Origin: Carallia brachiata
Taxonomy: Eukaryota > Streptophyta > Magnoliopsida > Malpighiales > Rhizophoraceae
Assembly: GCA_021464245.1 (NCBI GenBank)
Contig: JADCRB010000013.1
Span: 11,645,350 to 11,709,349, forward strand
Direction: 5' to 3'
Length of the DNA stretch: 64,000 bases
A program made the translations under genes and the position numbers. Under the pieces are notes generated by a model. The model did no database searches and was not told the DNA's origin. It saw nothing but the letters and a program-made list of their open reading frames with translations. Shown here in pieces: positions 25,551-37,998 of the stretch; position 1 is the first letter of the stretch; the number at the start of each line of letters is the position of its first letter.

Positions 25551-27175
25551 AAAACCTCAACGTCCCATTCCATCTTATCTACTAAGACGGGCTACAGATG
25601 GCCCTATCATCACTCGCTGCCACAAAATTAATAAAATATAGGGCCTTTTGGAACGTGCCCCCTATCCAACCTTGTGTCATATCTATCTCGGCCTATGTAT
25701 CTTTGTACTAATCAAGCACGTGGAGATGTATGTACTTTTTTTTGTCTACTGTGCAAAAATCGCAACCAATGATCTTTGAGTGGAGCATTCCACTGCCACA
25801 CGTTTCCTGAGCGAGGCCAATTATTTGGAAGCAATGACGTGGATATGATATGCAGTAGTATATAATAATCTGAATCGTTTATTTATTTTTTAATTTTTTA
25901 AATTTAATATATATTTTTTATAACTTAATAATTTAAATAATTATATGTTTATCCTATGCCTGTGTAAACGTGCCGAGCTATGTTTTCTGTTCTTAGGCTG
26001 AGGATGCTAGATTGTTTGTCAGCATGATTTTATTGCTGAAAAATGGGCTTTACAAAATTGTCCTGTACAGTTATATACAGTAAAAAAGTATCATTAATTA
26101 TTGATTTAGTATAATTATATTGAATTTAAAAAAAAATTTGAAGCATATCATGTAAAGTTTATATTTTAAATTAATATATATTTAATTTTAAATTTTAATC
26201 TTATAATTATTATTTTATTTTTTAAAATATAATTATATTAAATTAATAATTAGTTATATTGTTACAGTAAATATAATTGTACGATATAACTATATAACCA
26301 TACCACGAGTCTAAAACCACACTCAATATAGAATAAATAAAGAAAGTTGAAAGTTCAAACCTACAATTACTGCAGTGAAAATATACACGGTGTAGTGCCT
26401 TCAGGAAGCCTTGTTATCTTGGACTCCTACTGTAAGCTAAAGGTCGTCAACTTGATGATTAGTTGTTGGACACACATTTTTAATTCTATCTTACTTTTAA
26501 ATATATAATTAATGATTATGATGGCACAATTGATAAGTCTTCATTTAAGATGCATTTAATTTGCTATGTTAATGTAATTTCGGTCAACAATTTTGATTTT
26601 ATATTTAATTGGTATTAGAGAATAGAAATTGAATATTTCAAATTCAAATTTTAATTAAAATTAATTAAACTATAAAATAAAATTTCTATTTTGTATTTTC
26701 TAATCTTTTTTTTGGGGTACATATATATGGCAAGTTCAAGTCGCGCAAGCTAGTTAACTAAGTCATGTAACTTATAAGTTACAAGTTTTTGTCTAAATAA
26801 TCGTGATTATTCTGTAAATTATTGTAAATACTACCTTTAAAACGTCACAATAGACCAGTGAATGTACAGACATACATTTGTGTCACCAAAGCTTATAAGA
26901 CTTGAAAGTTATCGTATTGTAATAACACAGAAATTAAGTTAGCGAAATCTTAATCAATCTTCAAAAAGGGTTAACATAAAAAAAGATTTGTTACGAATAA
27001 TCACTTTTTACTTTCTTTTTTATAATTGTTAATAAAAAATCAACACATCAACACATCTCAATAACAAACTTGTAATATATTTAATTTTTAACTTTTTGAC
27101 AATCAATTAACACGTATAATGTACGAGCAACTGTAAAAGAGAAGGTAAAAATAATTATTATTAGCAAAATTTGTA

Positions 27176-27535
27176 TACAAAAATATCATTAACTTTTTTT
27201 GGAATAATAAATCTAATATAAAATTTTAAAAGTAAAAGCTTACTCCCTAAAGAATTTTTTTATAATAAATCTATTATGTTGTTATTTTTCATGAATAAAA
27301 TCCGTCAGTTATATTTATAAAAATATATTTATCTCAATGACACGACAATTATACACATTAATGTCTGGAGACCTGTATAATTGTTAAGTTATCGAAATAG
27401 ATAAATTCTATTTAATAGATACCACGACATGCTAGATTTGTTACAAATAAATTTAAAGGGAGGCAAACTATTATTTTTTAAAATTATTGTTAGATTCGTT
27501 ACTCTACACAAAATTAGTATTTTTTTTTATATTAA
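27176..27535. mobile_element. Degenerate fold-back element, unit A only
   Basis: It lies inside a segment absent from unit B, where sequence like 26950 joins directly to sequence like 27545 (B about 39430). The left part (AAAAATATCATTAAC ... AAAGCTTACTCCCTAAAG) is an imperfect inverted complement of the right part (TTAAAGGGAGGCAAAC ... ACACAAAATTAGTATTTTT). Limits are approximate. Confidence 0.4.
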
Positions 27536-30489
27536 TCCTTTGAAAAACTATCTATACAATGAGTTGTTGAAAAATCAAACTACCCATAAAATGATGTCTG
27601 CAACGATACCTTAATCCTTCATTTGAAATTAACATCATATTCATATATCATAATATATGAATTATCAGCGCTGAGCCTTGGCCTGATACCTATATTAAGC
27701 CCCCTTAAAAGGCTATTGGAGCTGAGAGCACTCTTGGTTAATTATCAATCGGGTTTTGACTAAGCAAATGTAATTTAATGAATACATTAACCATATCTGT
27801 CCACAATCGGGATAATACTTTAATTATCAATCAGATTTTGACATAATAATAATTTTTTAAATACAATTTAAAGAGGAAATTAAGCCAAAATTCATGTGAC
27901 AGGGGGAAGCCACAGAGACTAAAAAAAAAATTAATAAGATAAAACTTGGTATTACTTGCTCGTACACTAATGTATTTTATATATATAATTTAAGAGTTTA
28001 AACTTTATAATTTAAGATAACATCTATTTAAATTTAAATTTAAATTTAAAAAATTAAAAATATAATAAAATAATGACCCGGACGTAACTCAATCCACGCC
28101 TACTCTCGCCCCATTTAATAGTCTACGATCACCAACGCATGCTGAGTTAGCAATCCAAGCCAATAATCGTCCTTTCTTTTGTACCATATGTTTGCTTCCA
28201 TGTGAACTTATTTTTCATTACTTAACACGATGATAAGTTAAATTGATACAGAGAATCGCTAAAGAATCACATCTAAAATTCCACTGAAATCATTTTTAAC
28301 ATGAAATTGGGGTTGGATCTATAGCAAAAGACTAAACAGAAGTTTTTTCTATTTGTACCACGTTTCCTTCTGCAGATAGGGGTTCTATCTATTGCATCAA
28401 ATGCATTTTTCTTGCATGCAATTGATCAGCTATTAGATGGTTCCAAGTGCAACCACTTAGCTAGCCCAAGTGCCAAAAAGCCTATGGGACTTGGAGGAGA
28501 TTAGGGGATTGAATTTCCTTACTTTTTAAAATTTGTGCAATGCATACTTTATATGATGTCTCCGGATTACACATTTTTCTCCTACATCAAATTCTAGCAG
28601 TTTATTATTAACTATTTCACGGTTAAAAAAAAATGATGACATCTATTAACCTAAAAAAATAAAGGGTTCCAAGTGCCAAGCAAGAGTTGGCAATAGACGT
28701 TTGCCTGATCATCAGGTGTGGATGGAGACTTGTCACATGTTGCCATTTCTCGTGCCTACAAATGTGCCTAAAATACATCAAAAAAGTGGGACTATGGGAA
28801 GCATTGCACATGATTCATTATGGTTTCCAATGATTGCAGAGGTTACGTATGCATTTCAACTTATCATTCAGTTTTCACCAATGGAAAAATTGCAGCTTCA
28901 ATTTTATCAGCATAATCCAGCTGAATTTAAAACCTAGGCTGGTGAAAATATATAAAAATTGGGATCGAACCATAATTCTCTACATATACTGAATGACTAA
29001 ATTATAATTATTTTTATTATCTTATTTTATTTTTTTTTACATTTTTGACAAAATAATTGAAAAGACCCACAGTTCAAGTCATCTTCCTTATCATGTGAAC
29101 GAAAGAATTTTTAAAAGAATTTTTTGGCCACCCTTCACTCATATCATACATATCCTAGGTCAAGGACATTGATCGATATGAAACTGCTTAATATATCAAG
29201 ATATGGATACAGAAAAAAAAAACCCCCCCTTTTAATTTTGAGAAGGTAAATTGAATAAACATTGTTAATAAAAATTGGTGGGAGAGCTTACAGAGGAAAG
29301 CAGCAAAGAAGAGCGTACCGAAAGATCGGAGTGGTTTAATTTGTAGTTGATTTGCCGTTTAAGTTTATTACTTTGACTTGGCTTTAAGTTGCTTTGATTT
29401 TGAGTTATGTCATATAAATTCACATTAAAAGTAGAGTAATGCTCCTTTGATCAAGCCATTCTCACAAATATTTAGAATTACATCAATAATTTTATATGAC
29501 GAATTAAACGTGTTTCAAACGTTGTTACATATATTGCACTATCTTCACTATTAGTTGTACATTTTTAATTTCTAGACATATGATCATAATTTAACTTTAG
29601 GGACTATAGATATGTACTAATGATTATAATTTCGTATGTCTATGTATAAAATAGGTCAAGTTGACTGAAGAAATATATCCATATAACAATGTCTACCGTC
29701 CGATTATTTGACTATCATAGGTCCTGGAAATAAATAGTTCATTACGTTTAGCAAACTTCTAGAAGCGATTTTTTATACAGTGATTTATAATTCTAAATAA
29801 TAATTATTGAAAAAATTATTGGCCACAATAAATAAGGTACAAATCTTGATACGAAGGAAAAACAAGTGCAAATGAGTTCCTCAATGTACACGAGCAAAAG
29901 GAAAGTAACGTGTGGCCGGCTAACGTTGAATTGTTCCACAAACAAATCATAAACAAACAACTTGGATTTTTTTTCCCTATTATTTTCTCCTCTTCTGTTT
30001 GCGGCAACCGACCTACGATCAAATGTGCACACGAGAATTTCGCTTTGTGTATTCCTTGCAAACAAATCATTTCAGGAGGGGTGGGGCTTGCTCAAATAAT
30101 AATAAAGTGTGCGTTTCATTGTAGTAAATGAAGTTTAAATTTATGATTACTTCTTACCTTCCTTCCTTCTTATATAATTGTGATAATTCCTTCAAGATTG
30201 TTAAAAACAAAAATTAATGTTTTTAGGAACAGTCAAATAATACAATAATCATAACAAAACAATCTAAAAAATTAGCTTCATTGACAAAATGAATATACTC
30301 TCCGCTTTGTTATTCAAGATTTGAATCCTAGAAATTAGGCCACAGAAAAAAAAAAAAATCCTCGTGAACTTCAATTTCAAGAGTTAATAACATACTTTCC
30401 ACTGAACTGACTTCACAGCCTTAATATGCTGATTATTATGTTTACTCACTTTTTGTTGTTTTATGTCTTACGAAATCTGTTTAGTATTT

Positions 30490-31121
30490 GGAATGTGGCT
30501 GGTGTTGTGGAATTGTGGCCGTGATTGTCGGAGTTATTGGAACGTTTTATGGCCGAATCTTTGGAGCTAGTGAGAGATTTTAAGGAGGTTGTTAGAGCTG
30601 AATATTTCTTTGACGGCTGCTAGTTTTTTGGAGCTAGTGTATTTTTTCTTAGGATCTGACTATATATATCTAGTCGGTGTACCTAGTGGTATACCAGCTG
30701 ATGTATCAGTAATAAAAAGTTATTTTTTCATTTTTTTTATAAAAGTAAAATTTAAATTTAGATAAGTACTACGCTAAAAATAAATTATAAATATTATATA
30801 AAATTTTTTATACAAAATTATTTTTTTAAAATAATAAAAAAATATTATTATATTATATATGTGCATGACCTGTATACAAAATGTATATACAAAACATTTC
30901 TCTTTTTATTAGATGGATGCCTTTTGGAAGTATTGGGTCGTGAGTTAAGATAATTATTCACGCTTCTGGTACGTATTAAGGTAGGGTTGGATTTTGTAAC
31001 ATGTGATGTGAGGGTTGTTGTTTGGGCAGCTTTTGTTCATTGCTTGTGCAATGATCTTGTACTTATGAGTTTTTCTCTAATAATATGGACTATGGAGATA
31101 TGCCATTAAAAAAAAAAAAAA
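30490..31121 (+). mobile_element. Poly-A retroelement insertion (LINE-like 3' fragment), unit A only
   Basis: A 632-bp insert ends in a poly-A run. It is flanked by an 18-bp direct repeat, GAAATC(T/G)GTTTAGTATTT, at 30472-30489 and 31122-31139. Unit B has one copy of this site near 47290 and no insert, so the insertion came after the duplication. Target duplication plus poly-A tail marks target-primed reverse transcription. The inner AT-rich part (about 30735-30900) may be a further nested insertion. No reverse transcriptase is encoded, so this is a 5'-truncated element. Confidence 0.75.
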
Positions 31122-31569
31122 GAAATCGGTTTAGTATTTATTACTTTTTTCATCTGAATTCTATTTAGTTGACCAAAAAGAAAACTGAATCCTATGTAAT
31201 TTTTGTTCTTCCTCACATTTGGTGTCGAGACTTGAGTCTCCTTTATGAGTTGTGTTGATTCCAATATGATGCCAAAAAGAAAATAAATAAATAAATAAAA
31301 GACAAAATTTTATTTTAATATTTAGTGAGTAAAATTAAATTATAATTTAATGTTATTTAAATATTATTTTTAATTTTTTTATTTAAATGAACTTCACTTA
31401 TTATATAATGTAAAATTATTAATAAATTATATTTATTTAAAAAAAATCAAAATAAAAATTTCTAAAAAAATAAAGCTGCAACTCCCTTTAAATAATGAAG
31501 CCAAAATAAAGCTAAAGCATGCTTTAATTTTTTTTTTTTTATAAGTCAATAGTTCATGCTTTACTAAAA

Positions 31570-31831
31570 GGGAAAATTTTGGTTTGTAGATGAAATTTTT
31601 TTACTGTGTCTACACGTATTTTTTTTGTGTAACTATAACTATTTTTTATGTAATCACAACGATAAAAAGTAATACAAAAAGTATTAATATTTTTTCGTTT
31701 CATATTTATCTCTTACAATTATACAAAAAATACTCATAATTATACAAAAAATATTTATAATTACACAAAAAAATACGTATAGATACAATAAAAAAATTTC
31801 ATTTACCTATATAATGGAATGGTTACAAAAA
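31570..31831. mobile_element. Fold-back (MITE-like) element upstream of ERF copy A
   Basis: About 260 bp, present in unit A and absent from unit B, where TTTACTAAA continues directly into TTAAACACTAAC (near 47535). The left arm (31584-31637: GTAGATGAAATTTTTTTACT, then ACACGTATTTTTTTTGTGTAA) is an inverted complement of the right arm (31758-31812: TTACACAAAAAAATACGTAT, then AATTTCATTTACCTATA). It ends about 90 bp upstream of the ERF TATA box. Confidence 0.65.
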
Positions 31832-31919
31832 AACACTAACAGTCAATTACAGCTCAAACGGTGCCCACACCTTTTACCTAAAATTAATTAGATCCTATTC
31901 ATTTGCTTGCATTTCTTCA

Positions 31920-31927
31920 TATATAAA
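31920..31927 (+). promoter_or_regulatory. TATA box of ERF gene, copy A
   Basis: TATATAAA lies 67 bp upstream of the ATG at 31987 and is conserved in copy B. A start site about 30 bp further on would give a short 5' leader. Confidence 0.65.
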
Positions 31928-31986
31928 CACAACCTACAATTCTTGGTTCCGTGCTCAAAAAAACTTATCAAAATTTTCTCTCTGCC

Positions 31987-32721
31987 ATGGAAACATCACT
32001 AGAAAAAGAGTGCGAGTGTGAGCCCCAAGTTTCTTCTACTTCAAATTTTTACCCTTCACCCACCAAAAATTCGATAGAAATTCAGTCTAAAAAGTGCACT
32101 AAGCGAAAAACAAAGGAGAAAAATGGCGACGAATATAACAAAAAGCTGAAGATTAGCGCTGGAAAGCATCCAAACTATCGCGGAGTAAGAATGCGGCAAT
32201 GGGGCAAATGGGTGTCTGAAATCAGGGAACCAAAGAAGAAATCAAGGATTTGGCTAGGAACTTTCCCTACTGCAGAAATGGCTGCTGGCGCGCACGACGT
32301 AGCAGCTTTCACAATCAAAGGCCCGGCAGCCTGCCTGAATTTCCCCAAACTAGCCCACGAATTCCCCCGGCCGGCCAGCACGTCCCCGAAAGATATTCAA
32401 GCTGCTGCAGCACTGGCAGCTGCCTTCATATGCAAGAAATGCAATGGAAATGAAGCAGACGCACTTGGACCTTCCTCCCTTGACATTACTACTACTACTA
32501 CAGCTTCTCAGGACACTCAAGAATCATCATCAAGCTCACTAACATGTATTGAAGATGATGCATTTATCGATCTCCCAGACCTTTTCATGGACATAAATTA
32601 CCAATTTGATGAGTTTTGTTACTGCTCATCGCCGTGGCAGTTGGTTTTTGCCGGAGCTGAAAATTGTGATGTTGATTTTTGTCATCAGGAGCTTTCTTTG
32701 TGGGAGTACAAATGGCTTTAA
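31987..32721 (+). CDS. DREB-type AP2/ERF transcription factor, copy A
   Basis: Intronless gene of 244 residues for a nuclear DNA-binding regulator. The AP2 domain spans about residues 64-121: [44 protein letters not shown]. Val76 and Glu81 correspond to AP2 positions 14 and 19, the DREB-type pair that favours DRE/CRT (GCCGAC-like) sites. A basic patch at residues 35-55 may be a nuclear signal. [16 protein letters not shown] helix follows the domain, and the acidic C-terminus ends LSLWEYKWL, like the LWSY motif of DREB proteins. The usual Arg in AEMAARAHDVAA is Gly here. The first in-frame ATG is 31987; the upstream codon at 31951 is GTG. It is paired with copy B at 47695-48444. Confidence 0.93.
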   Translation: METSLEKECECEPQVSSTSNFYPSPTKNSIEIQSKKCTKRKTKEKNGDEYNKKLKISAGKHPNYRGVRMRQWGKWVSEIREPKKKSRIWLGTFPTAEMAAGAHDVAAFTIKGPAACLNFPKLAHEFPRPASTSPKDIQAAAALAAAFICKKCNGNEADALGPSSLDITTTTTASQDTQESSSSSLTCIEDDAFIDLPDLFMDINYQFDEFCYCSSPWQLVFAGAENCDVDFCHQELSLWEYKWL

Positions 32722-33136
32722 CTTTAGGACACTGCCACAACATATTATTATTAGTCAATGGTCTCAATGCTTGCTCCAAATTGGAATAAGCACATACAAG
32801 CGCAGCAAATCCAAGCTAAGATTCATATAGATTTTTTTTTTTTTTGGGGGTACTTAGCAACATTTGGATTTTCGTGAATTAAGCAGACCGCTTGTCTTTT
32901 ACGTGTCTTTACCCACCTGTAACGTAACAATAATGGGGTTTGCCTTTGCCAGTTGCCACCAGCTTTTCAATTAGCATGAAGCTTATGTAAACTAAATAAA
33001 TCTATAAATGAGAGAGAAAGGTTCCCTTATATCAGAGTGAGTGAACTGCATAGCCCAAAATATATAGTTTCTTATTCTCTTTTCTTCGGCTTGTATTATT
33101 AATATTTGTTACTATAAAAAATTTATTGGCAACATT
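32722..33136. other. ERF copy A 3' region and duplication junction
   Basis: The 3' flank matches copy B (48445-48860) closely up to ATTTATTGGCAA at 33132. Four bases (CATT, 33133-33136) separate it from the start of the unit B match to ACX1 exon 12 at 33137. No gene is seen. Confidence 0.75.
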
Positions 33137-33755
33137 TAGTTGAAGCTGCAGTTGCTTATTGCCAATTGATTGTCGTTTCCAAGTAAGGCTTTCCCTTTTC
33201 CGTGTGGTTGCAGTCCAAGTTGGAAGCTAGAACTGATTGACTCGTACTGTTCTCTATACATGTGGCAACAGTTCTCAATCCAACATCTTATTCCAGGTTC
33301 ATAGAGAAATTGCAAGAAGATATACCAGGGAAACGGTTGAAGCGACAGTCTCAGATACTGTGCAACATTTATGCTTTGCACCTTTTGCACAAACATCAGG
33401 GCGACTTTCCCGCCCCTTGCTGCATTACAGCCAAGCAAGCTCCACTCGCTAACGACAGCTAAGGTCTTTATATTCCCAGGTTAGTTTTGGGCAGTTCAGT
33501 TCACTTTATGTTCTTTGCTTCTTTGATATGCTAACTAAGTGGTTTCGATATGCCAACACAATCGCACTTGTAGATGCTTTTAATTACACCGATCACTTCC
33601 TCGGTTCAATTCTCGGCCGCTATGATGGGAATGTATATCCAAAACTCTACGAAGAAGCCTGGAAGGATCCCCTGAATGATTCGGTTGTTCCGGATGGCTA
33701 CCAAGAATACATTCGCCCCATGTTGAAGCAACAGCTGCGTAATGCCAGACTGTGA
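33137..33755 (+). pseudogene. ACX1 3'-end pseudogene
   Basis: Contains only the last part of ACX1 exon 12 (to about 33182), all of exon 13 (from about 33299) and most of exon 14 (ending at the stop near 33755). Exon 13 has lost a base (CTAACGACAGC instead of CTAACGATCAGC), which shifts the frame, and the exon 14 splice acceptor and first codons are altered (GATATGCCAACACAATCGC). Without the first 11 exons and a promoter it cannot make the oxidase. Exon 14 still reads well to the ARL end, so decay is recent. Confidence 0.93.
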
Positions 33756-34363
33756 GGAGTAAGAAGGCTCCGCCGTCGCTATTCAATGTGCGTAATGTTT
33801 TGCATGAATAAGAACTTATTAATACAGTTGCCTGGTTTGGTGACCAACCATGAGATGAAAGGCTGAATTTAATTATTTCACATGCCATTGTATTACCCCA
33901 ATTGCGAATACGGGTCACTTTGTCAATAAAAATTATTGCAAAACGTTTTTTTTTTTTTCCTATTTCCATTCCATCTTTGGTTCGGCTGTTGGTCACTCTC
34001 GTTTAAATACCCTGTTCAATGCGAAAGAAGGCCTAAAACACAAAAAACTTGCAAACATCTTCCACTACGACTATAATAAGTAAATGCGTGTGTTCTTTTT
34101 TTTTTTTTTTAGAGATTTAGTAAATGCATGTTGAAAATGAACCCAATCATAAATAGTCTTTGACCAAATATTCCTATACCAGTCCCCATTGCAACTTGCC
34201 ATCCAAATTCATATCCAATTCCCAAGTCCCAACACATAACATTTCCCCAAGAGTCACAAAGCGTCTCTCAATTTGCTGATATAAATGTATGCCAACAATT
34301 CACATCTCCTTAAATCGCCACTCAAAATAGTGGCCATTCAGTATGCTAAACAAGTTCTAAAGC
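33756..34363. other. Promoter region of RRM-like gene, copy B
   Basis: Close copy of 21677-22362, including the TATAAAT box at 34280-34286, with small deletions. A TTTCTTTT-rich indel near 34095 distinguishes the copies. Confidence 0.7.
34280..34286 (+). promoter_or_regulatory. Possible TATA box of RRM-like gene, copy B
   Basis: TATAAAT, same spacing to the start codon (84 bp) as in copy A. Confidence 0.45.
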
Positions 34364-35392
34364 ATGGCTGGAATTGGTAGTCTTGTTGACCTGTTGCTTT
34401 TCTACACACTGGAGAGACTCCTTTTCAATAGAATGGTATGCTCAATGGGAAAAAGTCCCCAAAAGGTGAAGAAAGCAATAGCCCTCTGGCTAATGCTCGA
34501 GGAAATTGGTCATCATGACCTTGTCCGGACGATAAATTCATATGATAACACCACCATTGAAGCCTTGTTATACGAGGCATTGCGATGGGTGGAGTGCATC
34601 AAACCAGAAGCAGTTGAACCGACGGATTCTGATAATGGTCCTGCCTTTCCAGTCCTCTTTGAAGAGCCTGTGAACCAGAGGTTCTTCTACTATAACCGCG
34701 ATTTCATGCGCAATCGTTACCACCACATAATGGAAACAGTCTGTGACAAAATATTTGGTGAGACAAAGGCTATAGAGGTTGATGAATCTGGCGCAAGACC
34801 AGTCGTTAAAACCCTTGGAGAAATACATGCTTCAGGGTCTTCTTCTAGTGGGGTACATGATCAAGTTAGTGGGTCATCAAGGCAGCAATTAACATTGAAT
34901 CCTGGAGCCATTGGAACCAATCCTGCACAAACTCCTGAAGACTCCAGGACAATGTTCCTCACCTTCTCAATGGGCCATCCGCTAACCCGCGAAGAGATTG
35001 TTAATTTCTTTACCTCGTACGCAAACATGATTGCTTTCCACCTTTGTTTTCAGTTTCATTGTACTTCTCAACACACACACACATTTATTTAATTTTTTAG
35101 TCTGTCAGTGTCAGGATTTGAACCCTGATTACCAGTGGACCATGTGGCTAGCGGTCAACATACACATTCATTGAATTTTTGATCATTTTGTAGGAAATGG
35201 GGTGCGGTAGTAGAAGATGTTTTCATCGAACGTACTCCACCAGGACAAGACCCGCTGTTCGGACGGATTGTGTTCAGTGATTCCAAGGTGATACCAAGGA
35301 TACTTAATGGACAGTCGAAGGCAAAATTTATGGTGAACCGTAACCATCTGTGGACTCGGATTTACGTGCCTAGACGTAGAGGAAGAAGTTGA
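34364..35392 (+). CDS. Plant protein with C-terminal RRM-like domain, copy B
   Basis: Exons 34364-35016 and 35194-35392 give 283 residues, the same length as copy A. The reading frame and both splice sites are intact. Differences from copy A are mostly single substitutions in the middle (for example Asn to Asp in YYNRNF, Ile to Lys in VVITLG), one extra codon near GSSRQQ, and one Ser fewer at the end. The RRM-like C-terminus is almost unchanged, which suggests purifying selection there. It lies downstream of an ACX1 remnant rather than a working ACX1. Function unknown, as for copy A. Confidence 0.85.
35085..35163 (-). mobile_element. SINE-like insertion, copy B intron
   Basis: Same insert as at 23084-23156, with the B-box match GGTTCAAATCC on the minus strand (minus-strand context CAGGGTTCAAATCC). 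The left target repeat has drifted into a CA run, while the right copy, ACACATTCATTG, is kept. Limits are inferred from copy A. Confidence 0.5.
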
Positions 35393-36066
35393 CTGAATCA
35401 TCAGATTTTGTAAATCTTGCTTCAGGTGTTGCTGATTTAATTTCTTTTTGCATCCAAATTATACTCTAATTGGAATGGATAGATGGATGTTTCAAACCTT
35501 CTGTCTCATTTGCATATTTTTTATTTAATAATTTAATTGGGCATTCATGCTAGATCTATTTATGTTGATGTTCAAAAGAAAAAAAAAAAGTGGACATTGA
35601 GAGGTAATTTTTCATTTTTTGTGTGATCATATGTCAACAACTCTTTAAGCTGTGGAAAAACCGCCTCCTGGAATGGGCAGACTTAGTAGGAATGGCCCTT
35701 CCGAGGGGCGGTTACTCTAGTGTTCTCAGGTTTTTTTCTTTTTTTTTTTTTTATCCTTAATATATATAGGTGATAGTTAGGTAATTATTCAACGTATTTT
35801 TTTTTTATAACCCAAATTCGAGTCTTGATATTAAATTTAACTTGCCCCAATTGCTTGGGATTATGCAGCAGCGCAGTTGCTGGTTTAGTATTCATTAATA
35901 ATGTGGTCAGACGTAGGGAAGGCTTGTTGAGTCCAACAGTATTCAAGTGGTGGTAAGTTTGCCGCTCGTTAGTGATTGAACGAGATTCAAATAAATAGAA
36001 ATTACTTTCATTTCAATTCACAGATCCAATAACTGTTATACTCACAATAAATTTTTTTTGTTGTTT

Positions 36067-36074
<8 letters not shown>

Positions 36075-36100
<26 letters not shown>
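36075..36100. repeat. (AT)n microsatellite
   Basis: Run of about 13 AT units in unit B. Confidence 0.9.
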
Positions 36101-37998
36101 GATTTAGTCGAATGATTGACCATTTAGCAAGAGCAGGAAAATATTTAGTCAAAGGTTAGTTGATGGCTTGAATTCTGGGGTTAGAAAAATCACCCGCTTC
36201 AATTATTGGAGATTTATTAGGAGCATGATTCTTAGTTTATGATATATTAATGCTGTGACTAGATATAGAGAAAATCTATTGAGTTTAATAATATTTAGAT
36301 AATGAGTCTATTTTTTTAAAAGTGATAAATGAGATTCAAATTAATAGAAATTATTTCAATCTAAATCCATAGATCTTATTATCATTATACTTGCGATTTT
36401 TTTTTTGTTAAAAAAATGATTAAGCATTCAAAATTCATATGCAACTTATAAATGTGGCAGGTCTGGATATGAACATAATTCTAGGAATAATTATGTCTTT
36501 TTGTTTGTTGGCAAAATACCCTAAATGCATATCTTTAATTAATAAATACGATTTTTTTTTTTTGTTATTTGTTTGTGGGTAAATTTTCATAAAAATCTTT
36601 TGAAGGAGACATGAGGACTGCATTATTTGGTTTCCGGTACGTAATAATATCTAAAGAAACTAGGTAAACAGAAAATGAGAAGGAAAATAATTTTGTAATA
36701 TGTTATTACTGGTTATTGGATTCTGCTGTTAGGGTATAATATTAATTTTTTTATTGTAGTTTAACATATAATTCATTTTTAACATTCACTTTATAGTTTA
36801 ATTTGTTAAGTTGAAAATTCCTTCACAATTTATCAAAACCGTCCATTGACTAGACACGTTTGTTTTTTTTTTTTAATGTGAGTGTGCGATAACTCATTTA
36901 ATTATTTTTTTGAAAAAAATGAGAGTAAAAATGACACTCTACCATTCCACCCCAAAAAAAAAATTGCACCGATTGTACCCTACGCTGACTCATTGGTAGA
37001 TCCATCCACATAATTGCCCACCCTAAAAAAAAATTTAGGTATATTTAAATATAATTTATCTCAATTTTAACTTATTGTTCCGTTAAAATTAAAATTTTGT
37101 CCCCTAAATTTTATATCTACTCTCATTTACTTTTTCTTTTTAGGTTTATGTGTATAAATTTTACCCATCTTTATAAAATTTTATGGATCCATCGCTGCAC
37201 TTACTGGGCCTTAACACAAAACTTATTGAAAAGTAAACTTTACGTTGTTTAGTAAAATCATTAATCTCTATCACAAAAGTACAAAGTTAAAAATACATTT
37301 AATTTAATTGAATATCTTAACCATGATTTAAATCCTTAACCCCATAGTAAGTCCAACTACTATATTACGACTGGTTCAAACACATTTATCAACCGTGTCT
37401 AAGTCTAAGTTTTTCTTACTATGAAAGGCCAATATTGTATCTTTCAAAGTGCTAGACATGTCGGGCACCAGCTCCGACAGAAAGGTAAAGATGCAGAGTT
37501 AATACAATTAATCTATGTGTATATTCTTAATAATTGTGTTACATATAAATTTTAGTAATATACACATCATAAGTAAAAAAAAATAAAAATTTATAGAATT
37601 TATGTTTAAAATTTATATATAATAAATTTGTTAATAATGTATATATAAAAATAACTACATCGCTTCTCCATGGTATCCCATCGGGTCTGGATCGGGCACT
37701 AACCGAGCCTTCCCCCGTAATTCAGAAATTGAGGGGACCAGTCCAACCACAGCGGCTGTAGATGGCATGGCCCATCTTCACTTGCTGCCACAAAATTAAT
37801 AAAATATAGGGCCTTTTGGAACATGGACCCTGTCCAACCTTACGTCATTTCTATCACAGCCTATGTAGGGTTATTATACAGATATACATTGGTGGTTATA
37901 TAAAAAATAAATAATTAATTTAATATTATTAAATAATTTATTTATTTTTATTTTTTAAAATTTAATAAATTTTTATAATTTAATTGTTTAAATTAGAC

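Larger units (their letters stand above)
23390..31986. other. Long spacer between RRM-like and ERF genes, unit A
   Basis: No gene is recognised in 8.6 kb. Blocks match unit B in order, for example near 24480, 25620, 25980, 26880, 27600, 29690 and 30300. Between them are A-specific segments: about 26960-27540, 27812-29680, the retroelement at 30490-31121, about 31300-31470, and the fold-back element at 31570-31831. (AT)n tracts lie at 23877-23917 and 25493-25546. Open frames here are short and not shared with unit B. Confidence 0.65.
21032..33132 (+). repeat. Tandem duplication, unit A
   Basis: This is the first copy of a large direct duplication. It runs from inside ACX1 exon 12 (CTAGTTGAAG at 21031-21040) through the last ACX1 exons, the RRM-like gene and the ERF gene, to ATTTATTGGCAA at 33121-33132. 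Similarity to unit B is close in genes and promoters and patchy in the middle, because each copy has gained its own insertions. Unit A keeps the real ACX1 3' end. Confidence 0.9.

Noticed and set aside
31951..31986. Upstream start of ERF copy A at 31951
   Set aside because: The codon is GTG; the first ATG in frame is 31987, which matches the shared start in copy B.
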